This document shows positions 1 through 7,293 of a stretch of 16,700 nucleotides of DNA, piece after piece. The stretch's first letter is position 1. The number at the start of each line of letters is the position of its first letter. Source of the DNA: Opitutia bacterium (GTDB lineage: Bacteria > Verrucomicrobiota > Verrucomicrobiia > Opitutales > Opitutaceae). Under the pieces are notes generated by a model. It had not been told where the DNA came from. It was given only the letters and a program-made list of their open reading frames with translations, and did not search any database. The DNA lies in NCBI GenBank assembly GCA_003157575.1, contig PMKA01000082.1, positions 7,827 through 24,526 on the forward strand, written 5' to 3'. The position numbers and the translations under genes are program-made.

Positions 1-530
1 TTGCCCGTGGGTTCGTCGGCCAGGATGACACGGGGCTCGTTCATCAGCGCGCGCGCGATGGCCACCCGCTGGCGTTCGCCGCCGGACAATTGCGCCGGCA
101 GGTGGTGGGTGCGCTCCGGGAGCCCTACGCGCGCAAGCAGGTTGCGGGCGCGGGCGCGATCCGCCGCGCCCACGCGGCCGAGAATCCGGCGCGCCATCAA
201 CACATTTCCGAGCGCGTCGATCTCCGGGATCAGATAATAGGCCTGGAACACCATCCCGAGAAAGCGCGCCCGCCGTCCCGCCAGCGCGTTGTTGCTCCAG
301 CCGGTGATGCTCGTGCCCGCCCAGACGACGTCGCCGCCCTCGGAGACGTCGAGGCCGGCCAGCAGGTTGAGCAGCGTGGTTTTCCCGGATCCTGATTCGC
401 CGCGGATGCTCACGCTTTCGCCGGCCGCGACCGCGATGTCCGCATCGCGCAGGACCTCGATCGCGCGTTCGCCGCTGCGATAGTGTTTGCACAGGCCGGT
501 TGCGCTCAGAATTGGGTCAGAGTCAGACAT
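1..530 (-). CDS. lolD: LolD-type ABC transporter ATP-binding protein (3' end cut by window edge)
   Basis: This is the ATPase of the LolCDE lipoprotein-releasing complex, which extracts lipoproteins from the inner membrane for transfer to the outer membrane. The first 176 residues are visible, starting at the ATG at 528-530. Walker A is GESGSGKT (44-51), the Q-loop region is FQAYYLIPE (95-103), the ABC signature is LSGGE (148-152) and Walker B is VILADEPTG (168-176). The Q-loop stretch resembles the LolD style 'FQxYxLxPExxAxxNV'. The H-loop and C-terminus lie beyond the window. It sits 17 nt downstream of the LolC/E-type permease on the same strand, the expected partner order. Other MacB/FtsE-like ATPases share these motifs, so the Lol assignment rests partly on the neighbour. 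Confidence 0.9.
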   Translation of the reverse strand, partial: MSDSDPILSATGLCKHYRSGERAIEVLRDADIAVAAGESVSIRGESGSGKTTLLNLLAGLDVSEGGDVVWAGTSITGWSNNALAGRRARFLGMVFQAYYLIPEIDALGNVLMARRILGRVGAADRARARNLLARVGLPERTHHLPAQLSGGERQRVAIARALMNEPRVILADEPTG

Positions 531-547
531 TGCAGAAGAAGCCGCGG

Positions 548-1780
548 TTATTCGCTGCGCAACGCCTCCACGGACTTGAGCCGGGCGGCGCGCCACGCGG
601 GCAGCAGGCCCGCCAGCGTTGCGATGACGATCGAGCTCGCAGTGACAATCGTGAAATCGCGCGCAGAATAGCTGCACGGCAGGTTGGCGAACTGGTAGAA
701 CCGGAGCAGCGCATCCTCGCTGTGCGTCAGGTGCGCAAACGTGTGCATCACCTCGTTGCGGAAGGCGAGCGCAAGCAACGCAAGCGCGATCCCGAGCACC
801 GCCCCGGCGACGCCGATGGCGAAACCCTGGAAACAAAAACACGCCGCGACCTGGCGGGGCCTGGCCCCAAGGGCGCCGAGCAGGCCGATCTCCTTCGTCT
901 TCCTCACGACGGCGGTGAGCAGCGAGCTCGCGATCGCAAACGACGCGACGAGGATGATGAACAGCATGATGAACATCATCATGTTTTTCTCCAACTGGAT
1001 CACGAAGAGGAAATCGCGGTTGCTCTCGATCCACGAGACGGCGCTGTCGCTCCCGCTGAACAGCGCGTTGAGCTTCGCCGCAAACTCGTCGGAATCGCAT
1101 CCCGGCTTCAGCCGGACCGTGACTCCGTGCACCCCGGACCGCAGCCCGTAGAGCTCCTGCATCAGGCGCAGCGAACAAATCAGCGTGTTGCTGTCGACCT
1201 GGTTCCACCCGGTCTCGAAGATGCCCGCCACGCGCAGCTCCCGCGGGAGCAGGACCTCGTCCTTTTTCAGGCGCTCGATCAGCAGGGGCGAATAGACGTC
1301 GACCTTCTCGCCCACGCGCACGCCCATGGACGCCGCCAGCTCGGAACTGACGAACACCGAGTCGTCGTCGAGATCCTCCATCCGGCCCGCCAGCAGGAAT
1401 TTTGCAAGAGGCACCACGGCCTGCTCGTGCTCGACATCGATTCCGCGGATGAACGGGAACGACGGTCGGTTTTTCGCCTGAAACATCACGACTCCCTGTG
1501 CATAGGGCGCGACGGCCACGACCCCGGGGAGCCCGCGGATCTTCGCCATCACCTCATCCTGGTCGTACATGATGCCCCCCTCGGCCCGCACATCGACATC
1601 GCCGTTTGTTTCGAGAATCTTCTTCCGGATCTCGTCCCCGAATCCGTTCATCACGCTGAGCACGACGATGAGGACCGCCACGCCCAGCATGACTCCGCCA
1701 ATCGACGCAAGGGTGAAAAAGGCGATGCGCCGTCCGCTTGGGAACAGCTGTTTCAGCGCGAGATACAGGTACCAGGGCAT
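548..1780 (-). CDS. lolC: LolC/LolE-family lipoprotein-releasing permease
   Basis: This is the inner-membrane permease subunit that pairs with LolD. It has 410 residues, the usual size for LolC/E. A hydrophobic segment at about 19-43 is followed by the family-typical VMNGFGDEIRKKIL (43-56). A large extracytoplasmic domain (about 50-265) comes next, then three membrane segments near 266-291, 312-340 and 376-394. The loop KTKEIGLLGALGA (294-306) matches the usual ATPase-coupling region, and the end PAWRAARLKSVEALR is typical of FtsX-like permeases. The ATG at 1778-1780 was chosen because a 22-residue upstream extension from TTG is Pro/Gly-rich and unlike the family. LolC and LolE cannot be told apart here; many non-proteobacteria have a single LolC/E. 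Confidence 0.88.
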   Translation of the reverse strand: MPWYLYLALKQLFPSGRRIAFFTLASIGGVMLGVAVLIVVLSVMNGFGDEIRKKILETNGDVDVRAEGGIMYDQDEVMAKIRGLPGVVAVAPYAQGVVMFQAKNRPSFPFIRGIDVEHEQAVVPLAKFLLAGRMEDLDDDSVFVSSELAASMGVRVGEKVDVYSPLLIERLKKDEVLLPRELRVAGIFETGWNQVDSNTLICSLRLMQELYGLRSGVHGVTVRLKPGCDSDEFAAKLNALFSGSDSAVSWIESNRDFLFVIQLEKNMMMFIMLFIILVASFAIASSLLTAVVRKTKEIGLLGALGARPRQVAACFCFQGFAIGVAGAVLGIALALLALAFRNEVMHTFAHLTHSEDALLRFYQFANLPCSYSARDFTIVTASSIVIATLAGLLPAWRAARLKSVEALRSE

Positions 1781-1980
1781 TGAGTGGACCGGCACGCAGG
1801 CTCCGCCGTTCCGATTTTGGGGCGGGGCTTCCGGGCCAGACTTCAAGCGATACGCGGAGGGACGGTCGCTGCCAACTCAGATTGTTGTCGCAGCCCTTAA
1901 TTATTCAACGAACGCTTCCGCTGCTCGCTGCGAGCGGACGCCTGCCTTTGCGTTTCGGATGTGTTCCATCAGGCCCGGCT

Positions 1981-2006
1981 GGCCCGGCGGCAAGCGCCGG
2001 CCCTAC
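1981..2006 (-). repeat. GTAG-headed palindromic repeat, copy 1 (REP-like)
   Basis: Read on the minus strand it begins GTAGGG and forms a stem GGC-CGGCG / CGCCG-G-GCC with a short CTTGC-type loop and one bulged G. It lies inside a 30-nt stretch (1980-2009) repeated exactly at 2097-2126. The GTAG head before an imperfect hairpin is the layout of REP elements known from other bacteria. Assigning it to that class is inference. Confidence 0.65.
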
Positions 2007-2053
2007 ACAGACAACCGCTTGCCGGTGAACCGCCCCTTCTGCGAATGGTTGCC

Positions 2054-2079
2054 GTAGGGTCGCCGCTCGTCGGCGGACC
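2054..2079 (+). repeat. GTAG-headed palindromic repeat, opposite orientation (REP-like)
   Basis: It begins GTAGGG on the plus strand and folds as GGT-CGCCG / CGGCG-G-ACC around a CTCGT loop. The bulged G is at the same place as in the flanking minus-strand copies, although the stem bases differ. The first part (2051-2074) recurs inverted at 8387-8410 with one mismatch. It lies head-opposed to the copies at 1981 and 2098. Confidence 0.6.
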
Positions 2080-2097
2080 ATTCCGTCGTTGACGATT

Positions 2098-2123
2098 GGC
2101 CCGGCGGCAAGCGCCGGCCCTAC
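2098..2123 (-). repeat. GTAG-headed palindromic repeat, copy 2 (REP-like)
   Basis: Identical to the 1981-2006 copy, as part of the 30-nt direct repeat. It begins 25 nt downstream of the murI stop codon, so it would form a GC-rich hairpin in the 3' untranslated part of the murI transcript, a common position for REP elements. Confidence 0.65.
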
Positions 2124-2147
2124 ACACCATTTACCGAATAGTCGCGG

Positions 2148-3011
2148 CTACGGTCGCCCGGCTTGCCGCAGCCTAATCCGCTCCGCCGCCAGCGGCCGGC
2201 CGAGAAGCCGTCCGCCGCGGGTTGAAAACCATTCGGCGTCGTCCGTCGTGACAAACCGCCGGAGTCCGCCGCGGCCGAGACGCGCCTCCTGGTCGGGATG
2301 ACGTTCCAGCCAGTTCGCGAGCCGCGAGGCAACAATGTCTCCCTGCGCGATGATCTCCACCTCGTCAGGGACCAGCCGCCGGATCGCCGGCAGCAGGAGC
2401 GGATAATGCGTGCAGCCGAGGAGTATCCGCTTCGGCATCCGGCCGGAACGCACCACCGGATCCAACGACCGCCGGAGGAACCACTCCGTGCCTGGCCCGT
2501 CGAGCTCGCCGGCCTCGACAAGCGCAGCCCAGAGGGGACACGCCTGCTGGATGAGCTCGACGTGCGGCGCGAGCTTGCGCAGCTCCATGCCGTAGGAATC
2601 CGATTCAATCGTGCTCTCCGTTCCAAGGACGGCGACAACGCCGGTCACCGGCGACGGGGGTGTCAGTCCCGGCACGGCGCCGGGGGGAAGCCCCGCCAGC
2701 GCCTCAACGGACGGCCGCACAACGCCGAGCACGCGGCGGTCGGGCCGGTGTTTGGGAAGGTGCAGCTGCTGGATGTTGCGCAGGGCGCGCGTCGAAGCGG
2801 TGTTGCAGGCGAGGATCACGAGAGTGCAGCCCTCGTCGAAAAGCCACTCGACCGACTCGAGGGTGAACTCGTAGATCACGTCGAGGCTGCGGGCGCCGTA
2901 CGGCGCCCGGGCGCTGTCCGCCAGAAACAGATAGTCGTATTGCGGCAACGCCTTCACCAGCGAATCCAGCACGGTGAGCCCGCCGAAGCCCGAATCGAAG
3001 ACGCCGATCAT
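2148..3011 (-). CDS. murI: Glutamate racemase
   Basis: Interconverts L- and D-glutamate in the cytoplasm to supply D-Glu for peptidoglycan. The protein has 287 residues, slightly longer than the usual 260-270. It starts MIGVFDSGFGG, with the catalytic-site D6-S7. DSARAPYG is at 32-39. The two catalytic cysteines are C69 (in ACNTAS) and C200 (in LGCTHYPLL), with H202 beside the second. The ATG at 3009-3011 gives the standard racemase N-terminus; an upstream extension would be shadow sequence of the dehydrogenase gene. That start overlaps the dehydrogenase stop as ATGA, which implies cotranscription and probable translational coupling. The segment PPGAVPGLTPPSPVTG (109-124) looks like a small lineage-specific insertion. 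Confidence 0.95.
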   Translation of the reverse strand: MIGVFDSGFGGLTVLDSLVKALPQYDYLFLADSARAPYGARSLDVIYEFTLESVEWLFDEGCTLVILACNTASTRALRNIQQLHLPKHRPDRRVLGVVRPSVEALAGLPPGAVPGLTPPSPVTGVVAVLGTESTIESDSYGMELRKLAPHVELIQQACPLWAALVEAGELDGPGTEWFLRRSLDPVVRSGRMPKRILLGCTHYPLLLPAIRRLVPDEVEIIAQGDIVASRLANWLERHPDQEARLGRGGLRRFVTTDDAEWFSTRGGRLLGRPLAAERIRLRQAGRP

Positions 3012-3688
3012 GGCACGCCGGGCACAGTGAGCGACTGCCCGTTGTCTTTTGGGCCGAGGGTCAGGATGAACGGTGCGGCACGCGCCGCCCATTCCTTCGC
3101 CGTCGGATAACCGGCGGCGTCGGCGCCGAAACATCTCTGCAGCATGTCGGTGTTGGTCACGCCGGGATTGAGCGGCACCGCGGCCATGCCCGCCGGCAGC
3201 TCCTGCGCCAGCGCCTTTGTGAGTCCCTCGATCGCCCATTTCGTGGCGCAGTACGGCGCGACCTCCGGCGAAGCGGACCGGCCCCAGCCCGAGCTGAAAT
3301 TCACGATCACCCCCCTGCCGGCCTCAATCATCGGCGGGACAAATGCGCGGATCACATTGGCGACTCCCTTGATGTTCACGTCGACGAGCTTCGAGAACTC
3401 CGCGGCAGGCACCTTCCACAACGGGGCCCGCTGGTTCATCAGTGCGGCGTTGTTGATCAGGAAATCCGGTGCGCCGGCCACGAGGACCCGCTCGGCCCAC
3501 ATGCCGACCTTCACCACCTCGGTGACGTCGACGGCGTCGAAATTGTGCGGCTCCAGATAGACGGAACGCAGTTCGAAGATCTCCATGCCGCTCCGCCCGC
3601 AACCGCTGACCGTGTGACCGTTGGCGATATACCACTCCGCAAGGGCGCGACCCAGCCCGCGGGTGATGCCGGTGATGACGATGTGCAT
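3008..3688 (-). CDS. Short-chain dehydrogenase/reductase (SDR family)
   Basis: An NAD(P)-dependent oxidoreductase of unknown substrate, 226 residues, normal for a classical SDR. The cofactor motif TGITRGLG is at 6-13, the NNAA motif at 79-82, and the catalytic set is N105, S133, Y146 and K150 (YCATK). The active-site segment NPGVTNTDM (174-182) matches the 'PGxVxT' region. The ATG at 3686-3688 puts the Rossmann beta-strand HIVITG right at the N-terminus as expected; a 51-residue extension upstream lacks family features. The stop overlaps the murI start by 4 nt, so the two are very likely one transcript. Nothing visible links its chemistry to cell-wall synthesis. Confidence 0.9.
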   Translation of the reverse strand: MHIVITGITRGLGRALAEWYIANGHTVSGCGRSGMEIFELRSVYLEPHNFDAVDVTEVVKVGMWAERVLVAGAPDFLINNAALMNQRAPLWKVPAAEFSKLVDVNIKGVANVIRAFVPPMIEAGRGVIVNFSSGWGRSASPEVAPYCATKWAIEGLTKALAQELPAGMAAVPLNPGVTNTDMLQRCFGADAAGYPTAKEWAARAAPFILTLGPKDNGQSLTVPGVP

Positions 3689-3879
3689 GTCTGGCAGCGT
3701 GTCGCACTTTGTCCCCAGGCTGCTAGAACAAAATCGCTGCGTCATTCTGGCTCGCGATGCCGTTTGGGCGGTTTGGGAGCAAGGGACAGGCGCCCTCCGT
3801 GAAGAAAAACCGGACGCGGCCCGGCGGGAAATCGCCCTCAATGTTCGCTTGGGGCGTCAAATGGCGGAGCCATCTTCAG

Positions 3880-3897
3880 GACCCGAGCCAGCGGGTC
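3880..3897 (-). terminator. Hairpin directly after exbD (possible terminator or mRNA end)
   Basis: A perfect 6-bp GC-rich stem, GACCCG / CGGGTC, with a 6-nt loop begins just after the exbD stop codon on the minus strand. There is no T-run after it, so it is not a standard intrinsic terminator. It may stabilise the mRNA end or assist factor-dependent termination. Confidence 0.3.
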
Positions 3898-3898
3898 G

Positions 3899-4294
3899 CT
3901 AACGAGACTGCAGGCTGAACTTGTTGAGCCCGATCTTGCGGCAGGTATCCATCACGAACGCCAGCCGCTTCAGCGACGTGGTCTCGTCGGCCTGGATGAG
4001 CACGGGGATGTTGCGGTCGATCTTGCGCACCGCCCCGAGCAGGGCCTCGAGCTCCGGGTCGGTGGAGGGCCTGCCGTTGAATTCCATCCTGCCGTCCTTG
4101 TCGATGGCGATGGTCACGGAACCCTTGAACTCGTTCTTTCCGGCAGTTTCGACCTTCGGCAGGGTGATGTTGAGCGCGGCGCCCGACTTGAACTGCATGG
4201 TCACGAACGCGAAAAAGATCAGCATTGTGAGCACGTCGATCAGCGGCACCAGCATCAGGACCGGCTTTTGCCTGCGCTTCTCGTAAAGAGCCAT
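3899..4294 (-). CDS. exbD: ExbD/TolR-family biopolymer transport protein
   Basis: A subunit of the proton-driven motor that energises TonB- or TolA-type partners across the periplasm. The protein has 131 residues. A short basic cytoplasmic start (MALYEKRRQKP) is followed by one membrane segment (about 12-33) containing D20, the conserved proton-path aspartate. The remaining hundred or so residues form the periplasmic domain, including the typical VTIAIDKDGRMEFNG and IPVLIQADETTS stretches. The ATG at 4292-4294 is preferred over a TTG that would overlap the exbB end. It lies 28 nt after exbB. TolR and ExbD cannot be separated by sequence alone, and no tonB or tolA is in the window. Confidence 0.88.
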   Translation of the reverse strand: MALYEKRRQKPVLMLVPLIDVLTMLIFFAFVTMQFKSGAALNITLPKVETAGKNEFKGSVTIAIDKDGRMEFNGRPSTDPELEALLGAVRKIDRNIPVLIQADETTSLKRLAFVMDTCRKIGLNKFSLQSR

Positions 4295-4322
4295 GGGGGG
4301 GAAAAGGAAGCGGAACCGCGGT

Positions 4323-4946
4323 TCAGCGGACAACCTCAACAGCCGGCTCGCGCGCCCCGCGGGTGCTCGCCCGGCGGCTGTTGATCCGCTCCAGCAGCGA
4401 ATCGATTCTCACCGCATAGTTCTCGACCTTGCGCTGCAAATAACCGCCGCCCAGAAGCGCCGGGATCGCCACTCCAAGGCCAAAGAGCGTCGCGGACAAG
4501 GCAAGGGACACACCCTTGGTGAAGGCCACCGGATCGGGCAGCCCGGTCTCCGCGTTTATCTGGCCAAAGACGTTGAGCAACCCCCAAATTGTGCCGGTCA
4601 AACCAAAGAGCGGACCTGCCGCATAAATGATGTCGAGATACGGAATCCCGCGTTCCATGCGGTTGATCTCCAGGCGGGCAAACGCCTTGACCGCGTCGGC
4701 ATCCTGCTCGTGGTCCTCGGCGAAGTCCAGAATCCGGGCGAGCACCGAGTGCTTTCCGCCCGAATAAGGCTTGTTCTCAATGATGGCGTCGACGAGATCC
4801 TGCGGCATCACAACGTTGGTTCTCAGCGCATAGGTTCGTTCGGCGATGATAAACACCATCGCGAACGAGCACGCGGCGAGAGGATAGGCCAGCAAGCCGG
4901 CCCCCTTCAGAAGGTCGAAAAAGTCCAACGCAAAGATAATCGGCAT
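4323..4946 (-). CDS. exbB: ExbB/TolQ/MotA-family proton channel protein
   Basis: The pore-forming partner of ExbD in the inner membrane, 207 residues. Three membrane segments are visible near 15-37, 105-127 and 145-170. The second contains GPLFGLTGTIWGLLNVF and the third LSATLFGLGVAIPALL, both classic for TolQ/ExbB. A cytoplasmic helical loop (about 40-104) separates the first and second. It precedes exbD on the same strand. It follows leuD after 79 nt with no functional link, so shared transcription with leuCD is uncertain. Confidence 0.9.
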   Translation of the reverse strand: MPIIFALDFFDLLKGAGLLAYPLAACSFAMVFIIAERTYALRTNVVMPQDLVDAIIENKPYSGGKHSVLARILDFAEDHEQDADAVKAFARLEINRMERGIPYLDIIYAAGPLFGLTGTIWGLLNVFGQINAETGLPDPVAFTKGVSLALSATLFGLGVAIPALLGGGYLQRKVENYAVRIDSLLERINSRRASTRGAREPAVEVVR

Positions 4947-4973
4947 GGCAGGAGATTTCAGGAATAGACGCCT

Positions 4974-5012
4974 GGGATGGAAAAAGGATTCATTTATTTT
5001 TCAGCCCATCCC
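4974..5012. other. Inverted repeat with AT-rich loop between leuD and exbB
   Basis: GGGATGG (4974-4980) and CCATCCC (5006-5012) form a perfect 7-bp inverted repeat around a 25-nt AT-rich loop with A- and T-runs, unusual in this GC-rich region. The loop is too long for a normal terminator. It could be a protein-binding site or part of an exbB promoter region. Low certainty. Confidence 0.25.
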
Positions 5013-5025
5013 GCGAGGCCGTGAT

Positions 5026-5628
5026 TCAGACGCTCAGATATGGCAGCCGGGCAGCGAGCTTCTTGACCCTGTCGGCGCCTTCTAGCAAGTCCCCGATTGC
5101 ATCCCACCTGCCATTCACCAAAGCCTCCCTTGCGCTCTCCCGGATCGCGGCCTTGACCGTCTGGCCGCCAAAACGGATCTCCGAATGCGCCAGATCGATC
5201 ACGACCTCGGTCGCAGGGTTCTGCGCAACGGCGGCAGCGATCCTCTGGATGTCCGCCCGGCTGGCGCCCAGGCACGGGATGCCCAGCGTCGTGCAGTTGC
5301 CAAAAAAGATCTCGGCGAAGTTTTCCGCGACAATCGCGCGGAATCCGTATTTCTGGAGGGCCTGCGGGGCGTGTTCACGGGAACTGCCGCAGCCGAAGTT
5401 GGCCCCGGAAAGCAGGATCGTGGCGCCCTTGAAGCGCGGATCGTTGAGCGGATGCGCCCGGTCCGTGCCGTCGGCGTTCTTTCGGACATCATGGAACAGG
5501 AACGCGCCGAGGCCGTCGAACGTGACGCATTTCATGAACCGGGCCGGGATGATCCGGTCGGTGTCGATGTCATTGCCCGGCACGCTGACAGCGCGGCCGG
5601 CGACCGACGTGATTTTTTCGAGAGGCAT
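5026..5628 (-). CDS. leuD: 3-isopropylmalate dehydratase small subunit
   Basis: The swivel-domain subunit that pairs with LeuC to isomerise 2-isopropylmalate to 3-isopropylmalate in leucine biosynthesis. It has 200 residues, matching the usual length. GNDIDTDRIIPARFMK is at 18-33 and the substrate-loop motif NFGCGSSREHAP at 77-88. NFAEIFFGNC follows at about 103-112. The ATG at 5626-5628 gives the standard N-terminus; the upstream extension is Ser/Pro-rich and not family-like. It lies 70 nt downstream of leuC, so the two are almost certainly cotranscribed. Confidence 0.96.
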   Translation of the reverse strand: MPLEKITSVAGRAVSVPGNDIDTDRIIPARFMKCVTFDGLGAFLFHDVRKNADGTDRAHPLNDPRFKGATILLSGANFGCGSSREHAPQALQKYGFRAIVAENFAEIFFGNCTTLGIPCLGASRADIQRIAAAVAQNPATEVVIDLAHSEIRFGGQTVKAAIRESAREALVNGRWDAIGDLLEGADRVKKLAARLPYLSV

Positions 5629-5698
5629 GGAAGTAAGCGGCTGACTGGAAGGTGAACGAACGGTTGATATTTGCTGGAGGGGCGAGGTTGACCGGAGG

Positions 5699-7111
5699 TC
5701 AGGCGACGTTGAAGACCGCCCGTGCGTCGGCAACCCGGCCCGTGACGGCGGCGGCTGCGACCATGAGCGGACTCATGAGAAGGGTGCGGCCGGTGGGGCT
5801 GCCCTGGCGCCCCTTGAAGTTCCGGTTGGAGGAACTCGCGCAGATCTGGTCGCCGACAAGCTTGTCCGGATTCATCGCGAGGCACATCGAGCAGCCGGCC
5901 TCGCGCCATTCGAAGCCGGCGTCGCGGAAGAGGCGGTCGATCCCCAGGGAAACGCAAAGCACGCCGACGCCCTGGGAGCCGGGGACCGCGATCGCCTTCA
6001 CGCCCGGCGCAACCCGCCGGCCCTTGAGGAACCGCGCCACCTCCTGGAAGTCGCTCAGGCGCCCGTTGGTGCACGAGCCGACAAATGCGACGTCGATCTT
6101 CGTGCCCTTGATCGGCGCGCCGGGCTTGAGCTTCATGTACGCCAGCGCCTCCTCGATCGAGGCCTTTTCGTCGACCGCCGTCGTCTTGGACGGATCGGGG
6201 ATGCAGCCGTCGATGCCGACTGCCTGCCCCGGGTTGATGCCCCAGGTCACGGTCGGCGGAATGTCCTCGCCGCGGATTGTGACAACATCGTCGTACGCGC
6301 ACCCCGGGTCGCTCGCGACCGCGCGCCATCCGGCCACGGCTGCCTCCCACGCCGCACCCTTCGGGGAGTACGGGCGGCCTTCGAGGTAGGCGAATGTCGT
6401 TTCGTCCGGGTTCACGTAACCCACGCGCGCCCCGCCTTCGATCGACATGTTGCATACGGTCATCCGCTCCTCCATCGAGAAGCGGTCAAAAACGTCGCCG
6501 CCGTATTCATAGGCGAAGCCCGTGCCCCCGTTGACACCCAGCGTCTGTATGAGGTGCAGGATGACGTCCTTGGCGTAGACCCCGGGTCCCAGCCGGCCGG
6601 TGACGTTTATCCGGCGGACCTTCAGGCGGCCGAGCGCCATTGTCTGCGTCGCCAGCACGTCGCGGATCTGCGTGGTCCCGATGCCGAACGCGATGGCGCC
6701 GAACGCGCCGTGCGTGCTCGTGTGGGAGTCGCCGCACGCGATGGTGGTGCCCGGCTGGGTGATGCCCTGCTCGGGACCCACGACGTGGACAATGCCCTGC
6801 TTCCCCGTGGCGCGGTCAAAAAAGGTGATGCCGAATTCCTGGCAGCTCCGGCGCAGCGACTTGATCATGGCGTCCGCGAGCGGATCGGCGTACGGCTCGG
6901 CGACCTCGTCCGTCGGAACGATGTGGTCGACCGTGGCAAAGGTCCGGTTTGGCATGGCCACCTTGAGCCCGAGGTCGCGGAGCATGCCGAACGCCTGCGG
7001 ACTGGTCACCTCATGGATCAGGTGCGTGCCGATCAGGAGCTGTGTCTGGCCGTTCGCCAGGGTGCGCACCGTGTGCGCCTCCCAGACTTTTTGGAAGAGG
7101 GATTTTGGCAT
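5699..7111 (-). CDS. leuC: 3-isopropylmalate dehydratase large subunit
   Basis: The aconitase-like, [4Fe-4S]-bearing subunit of isopropylmalate isomerase, 470 residues as expected. The three cluster ligands are C347 (in VGSCTNGR), C407 and C410 (in GCSMCLAM). The signature [20 protein letters not shown] spans 126-145, and [11 protein letters not shown] lies near 427-437. The ATG at 7109-7111 starts [13 protein letters not shown], the usual LeuC opening. leuA and leuB are not in the window. The 182-nt region upstream is shared with a divergent LysR-type gene. Confidence 0.97.
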   Translation of the reverse strand: MPKSLFQKVWEAHTVRTLANGQTQLLIGTHLIHEVTSPQAFGMLRDLGLKVAMPNRTFATVDHIVPTDEVAEPYADPLADAMIKSLRRSCQEFGITFFDRATGKQGIVHVVGPEQGITQPGTTIACGDSHTSTHGAFGAIAFGIGTTQIRDVLATQTMALGRLKVRRINVTGRLGPGVYAKDVILHLIQTLGVNGGTGFAYEYGGDVFDRFSMEERMTVCNMSIEGGARVGYVNPDETTFAYLEGRPYSPKGAAWEAAVAGWRAVASDPGCAYDDVVTIRGEDIPPTVTWGINPGQAVGIDGCIPDPSKTTAVDEKASIEEALAYMKLKPGAPIKGTKIDVAFVGSCTNGRLSDFQEVARFLKGRRVAPGVKAIAVPGSQGVGVLCVSLGIDRLFRDAGFEWREAGCSMCLAMNPDKLVGDQICASSSNRNFKGRQGSPTGRTLLMSPLMVAAAAVTGRVADARAVFNVA

Positions 7112-7293
7112 GGAGGTCGATAGGTTTGGCAAATTGCAGGCGCCGTCAATGAGACTCGCTCGCGGAGCGTTGGACGGCCGCGTTGCGGGCGTAGTCGGGG
7201 GCGGTGGAGGCGAAGGTGCTCACGGGCGGATGAAATCTCCGCGAGTCTACTCCATTCTTGCGATACTCCAAAATACTTGTTTTGTCACTTGTG
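7112..7293. promoter_or_regulatory. Divergent leuC / lysR control region
   Basis: This 182-nt gap lies between two outward-facing start codons, the classic place for a LysR-type operator and both promoters. Visible symmetry includes CAAAATACTTGTTTTG (about 7269-7284), a 5-bp inverted repeat, and CTCCGCGAGTCT (7238-7249), whose complement reappears interrupted by four bases at about 7149-7164. No clean T-N11-A operator could be singled out by eye. Confidence 0.5.
7260..7288 (-). promoter_or_regulatory. Candidate sigma70-type promoter for leuCD
   Basis: On the minus strand GTGACA is followed after 17 nt by TATCGC, a moderate match to -35 and -10 boxes with ideal spacing. It would give leuC a leader of roughly 140 nt. 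It overlaps the symmetric CAAAA...TTTTG site and ends next to the lysR start, so one bound regulator could affect both genes. It is only a consensus match by eye. Confidence 0.25.

Larger units (their letters stand above)
1781..2147. other. 367-nt gene-free gap filled with short palindromic repeats
   Basis: No convincing gene lies here on either strand. The gap separates murI from the lolC-like gene, both read leftward, so any lolC promoter should lie in its left half; none was recognised. It holds three GTAG-headed palindromes (listed separately), two of them parts of a 30-nt exact direct repeat at 1980-2009 and 2097-2126. There is also a simple hairpin, GCTCGCTGCGAGC, at 1923-1935. The 1860-1920 part is more AT-rich than its surroundings. 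Confidence 0.75.

Noticed and set aside
500..1783. Long plus-strand open frame opposite the LolC/E permease
   Set aside because: Its translation is Arg/His/Asp-rich without any family pattern, while the minus strand encodes a clear permease. It is a GC-rich antisense shadow.
1981..2126. Possible CRISPR-like repeat
   Set aside because: Only two direct copies with palindromic, REP-like structure and no regular spacers.
5026..7111. Aconitase or homoaconitase instead of LeuCD
   Set aside because: Two separate subunits of exact LeuC and LeuD length, with cluster cysteines at the LeuC positions and LeuD-type swivel motifs, favour isopropylmalate isomerase.
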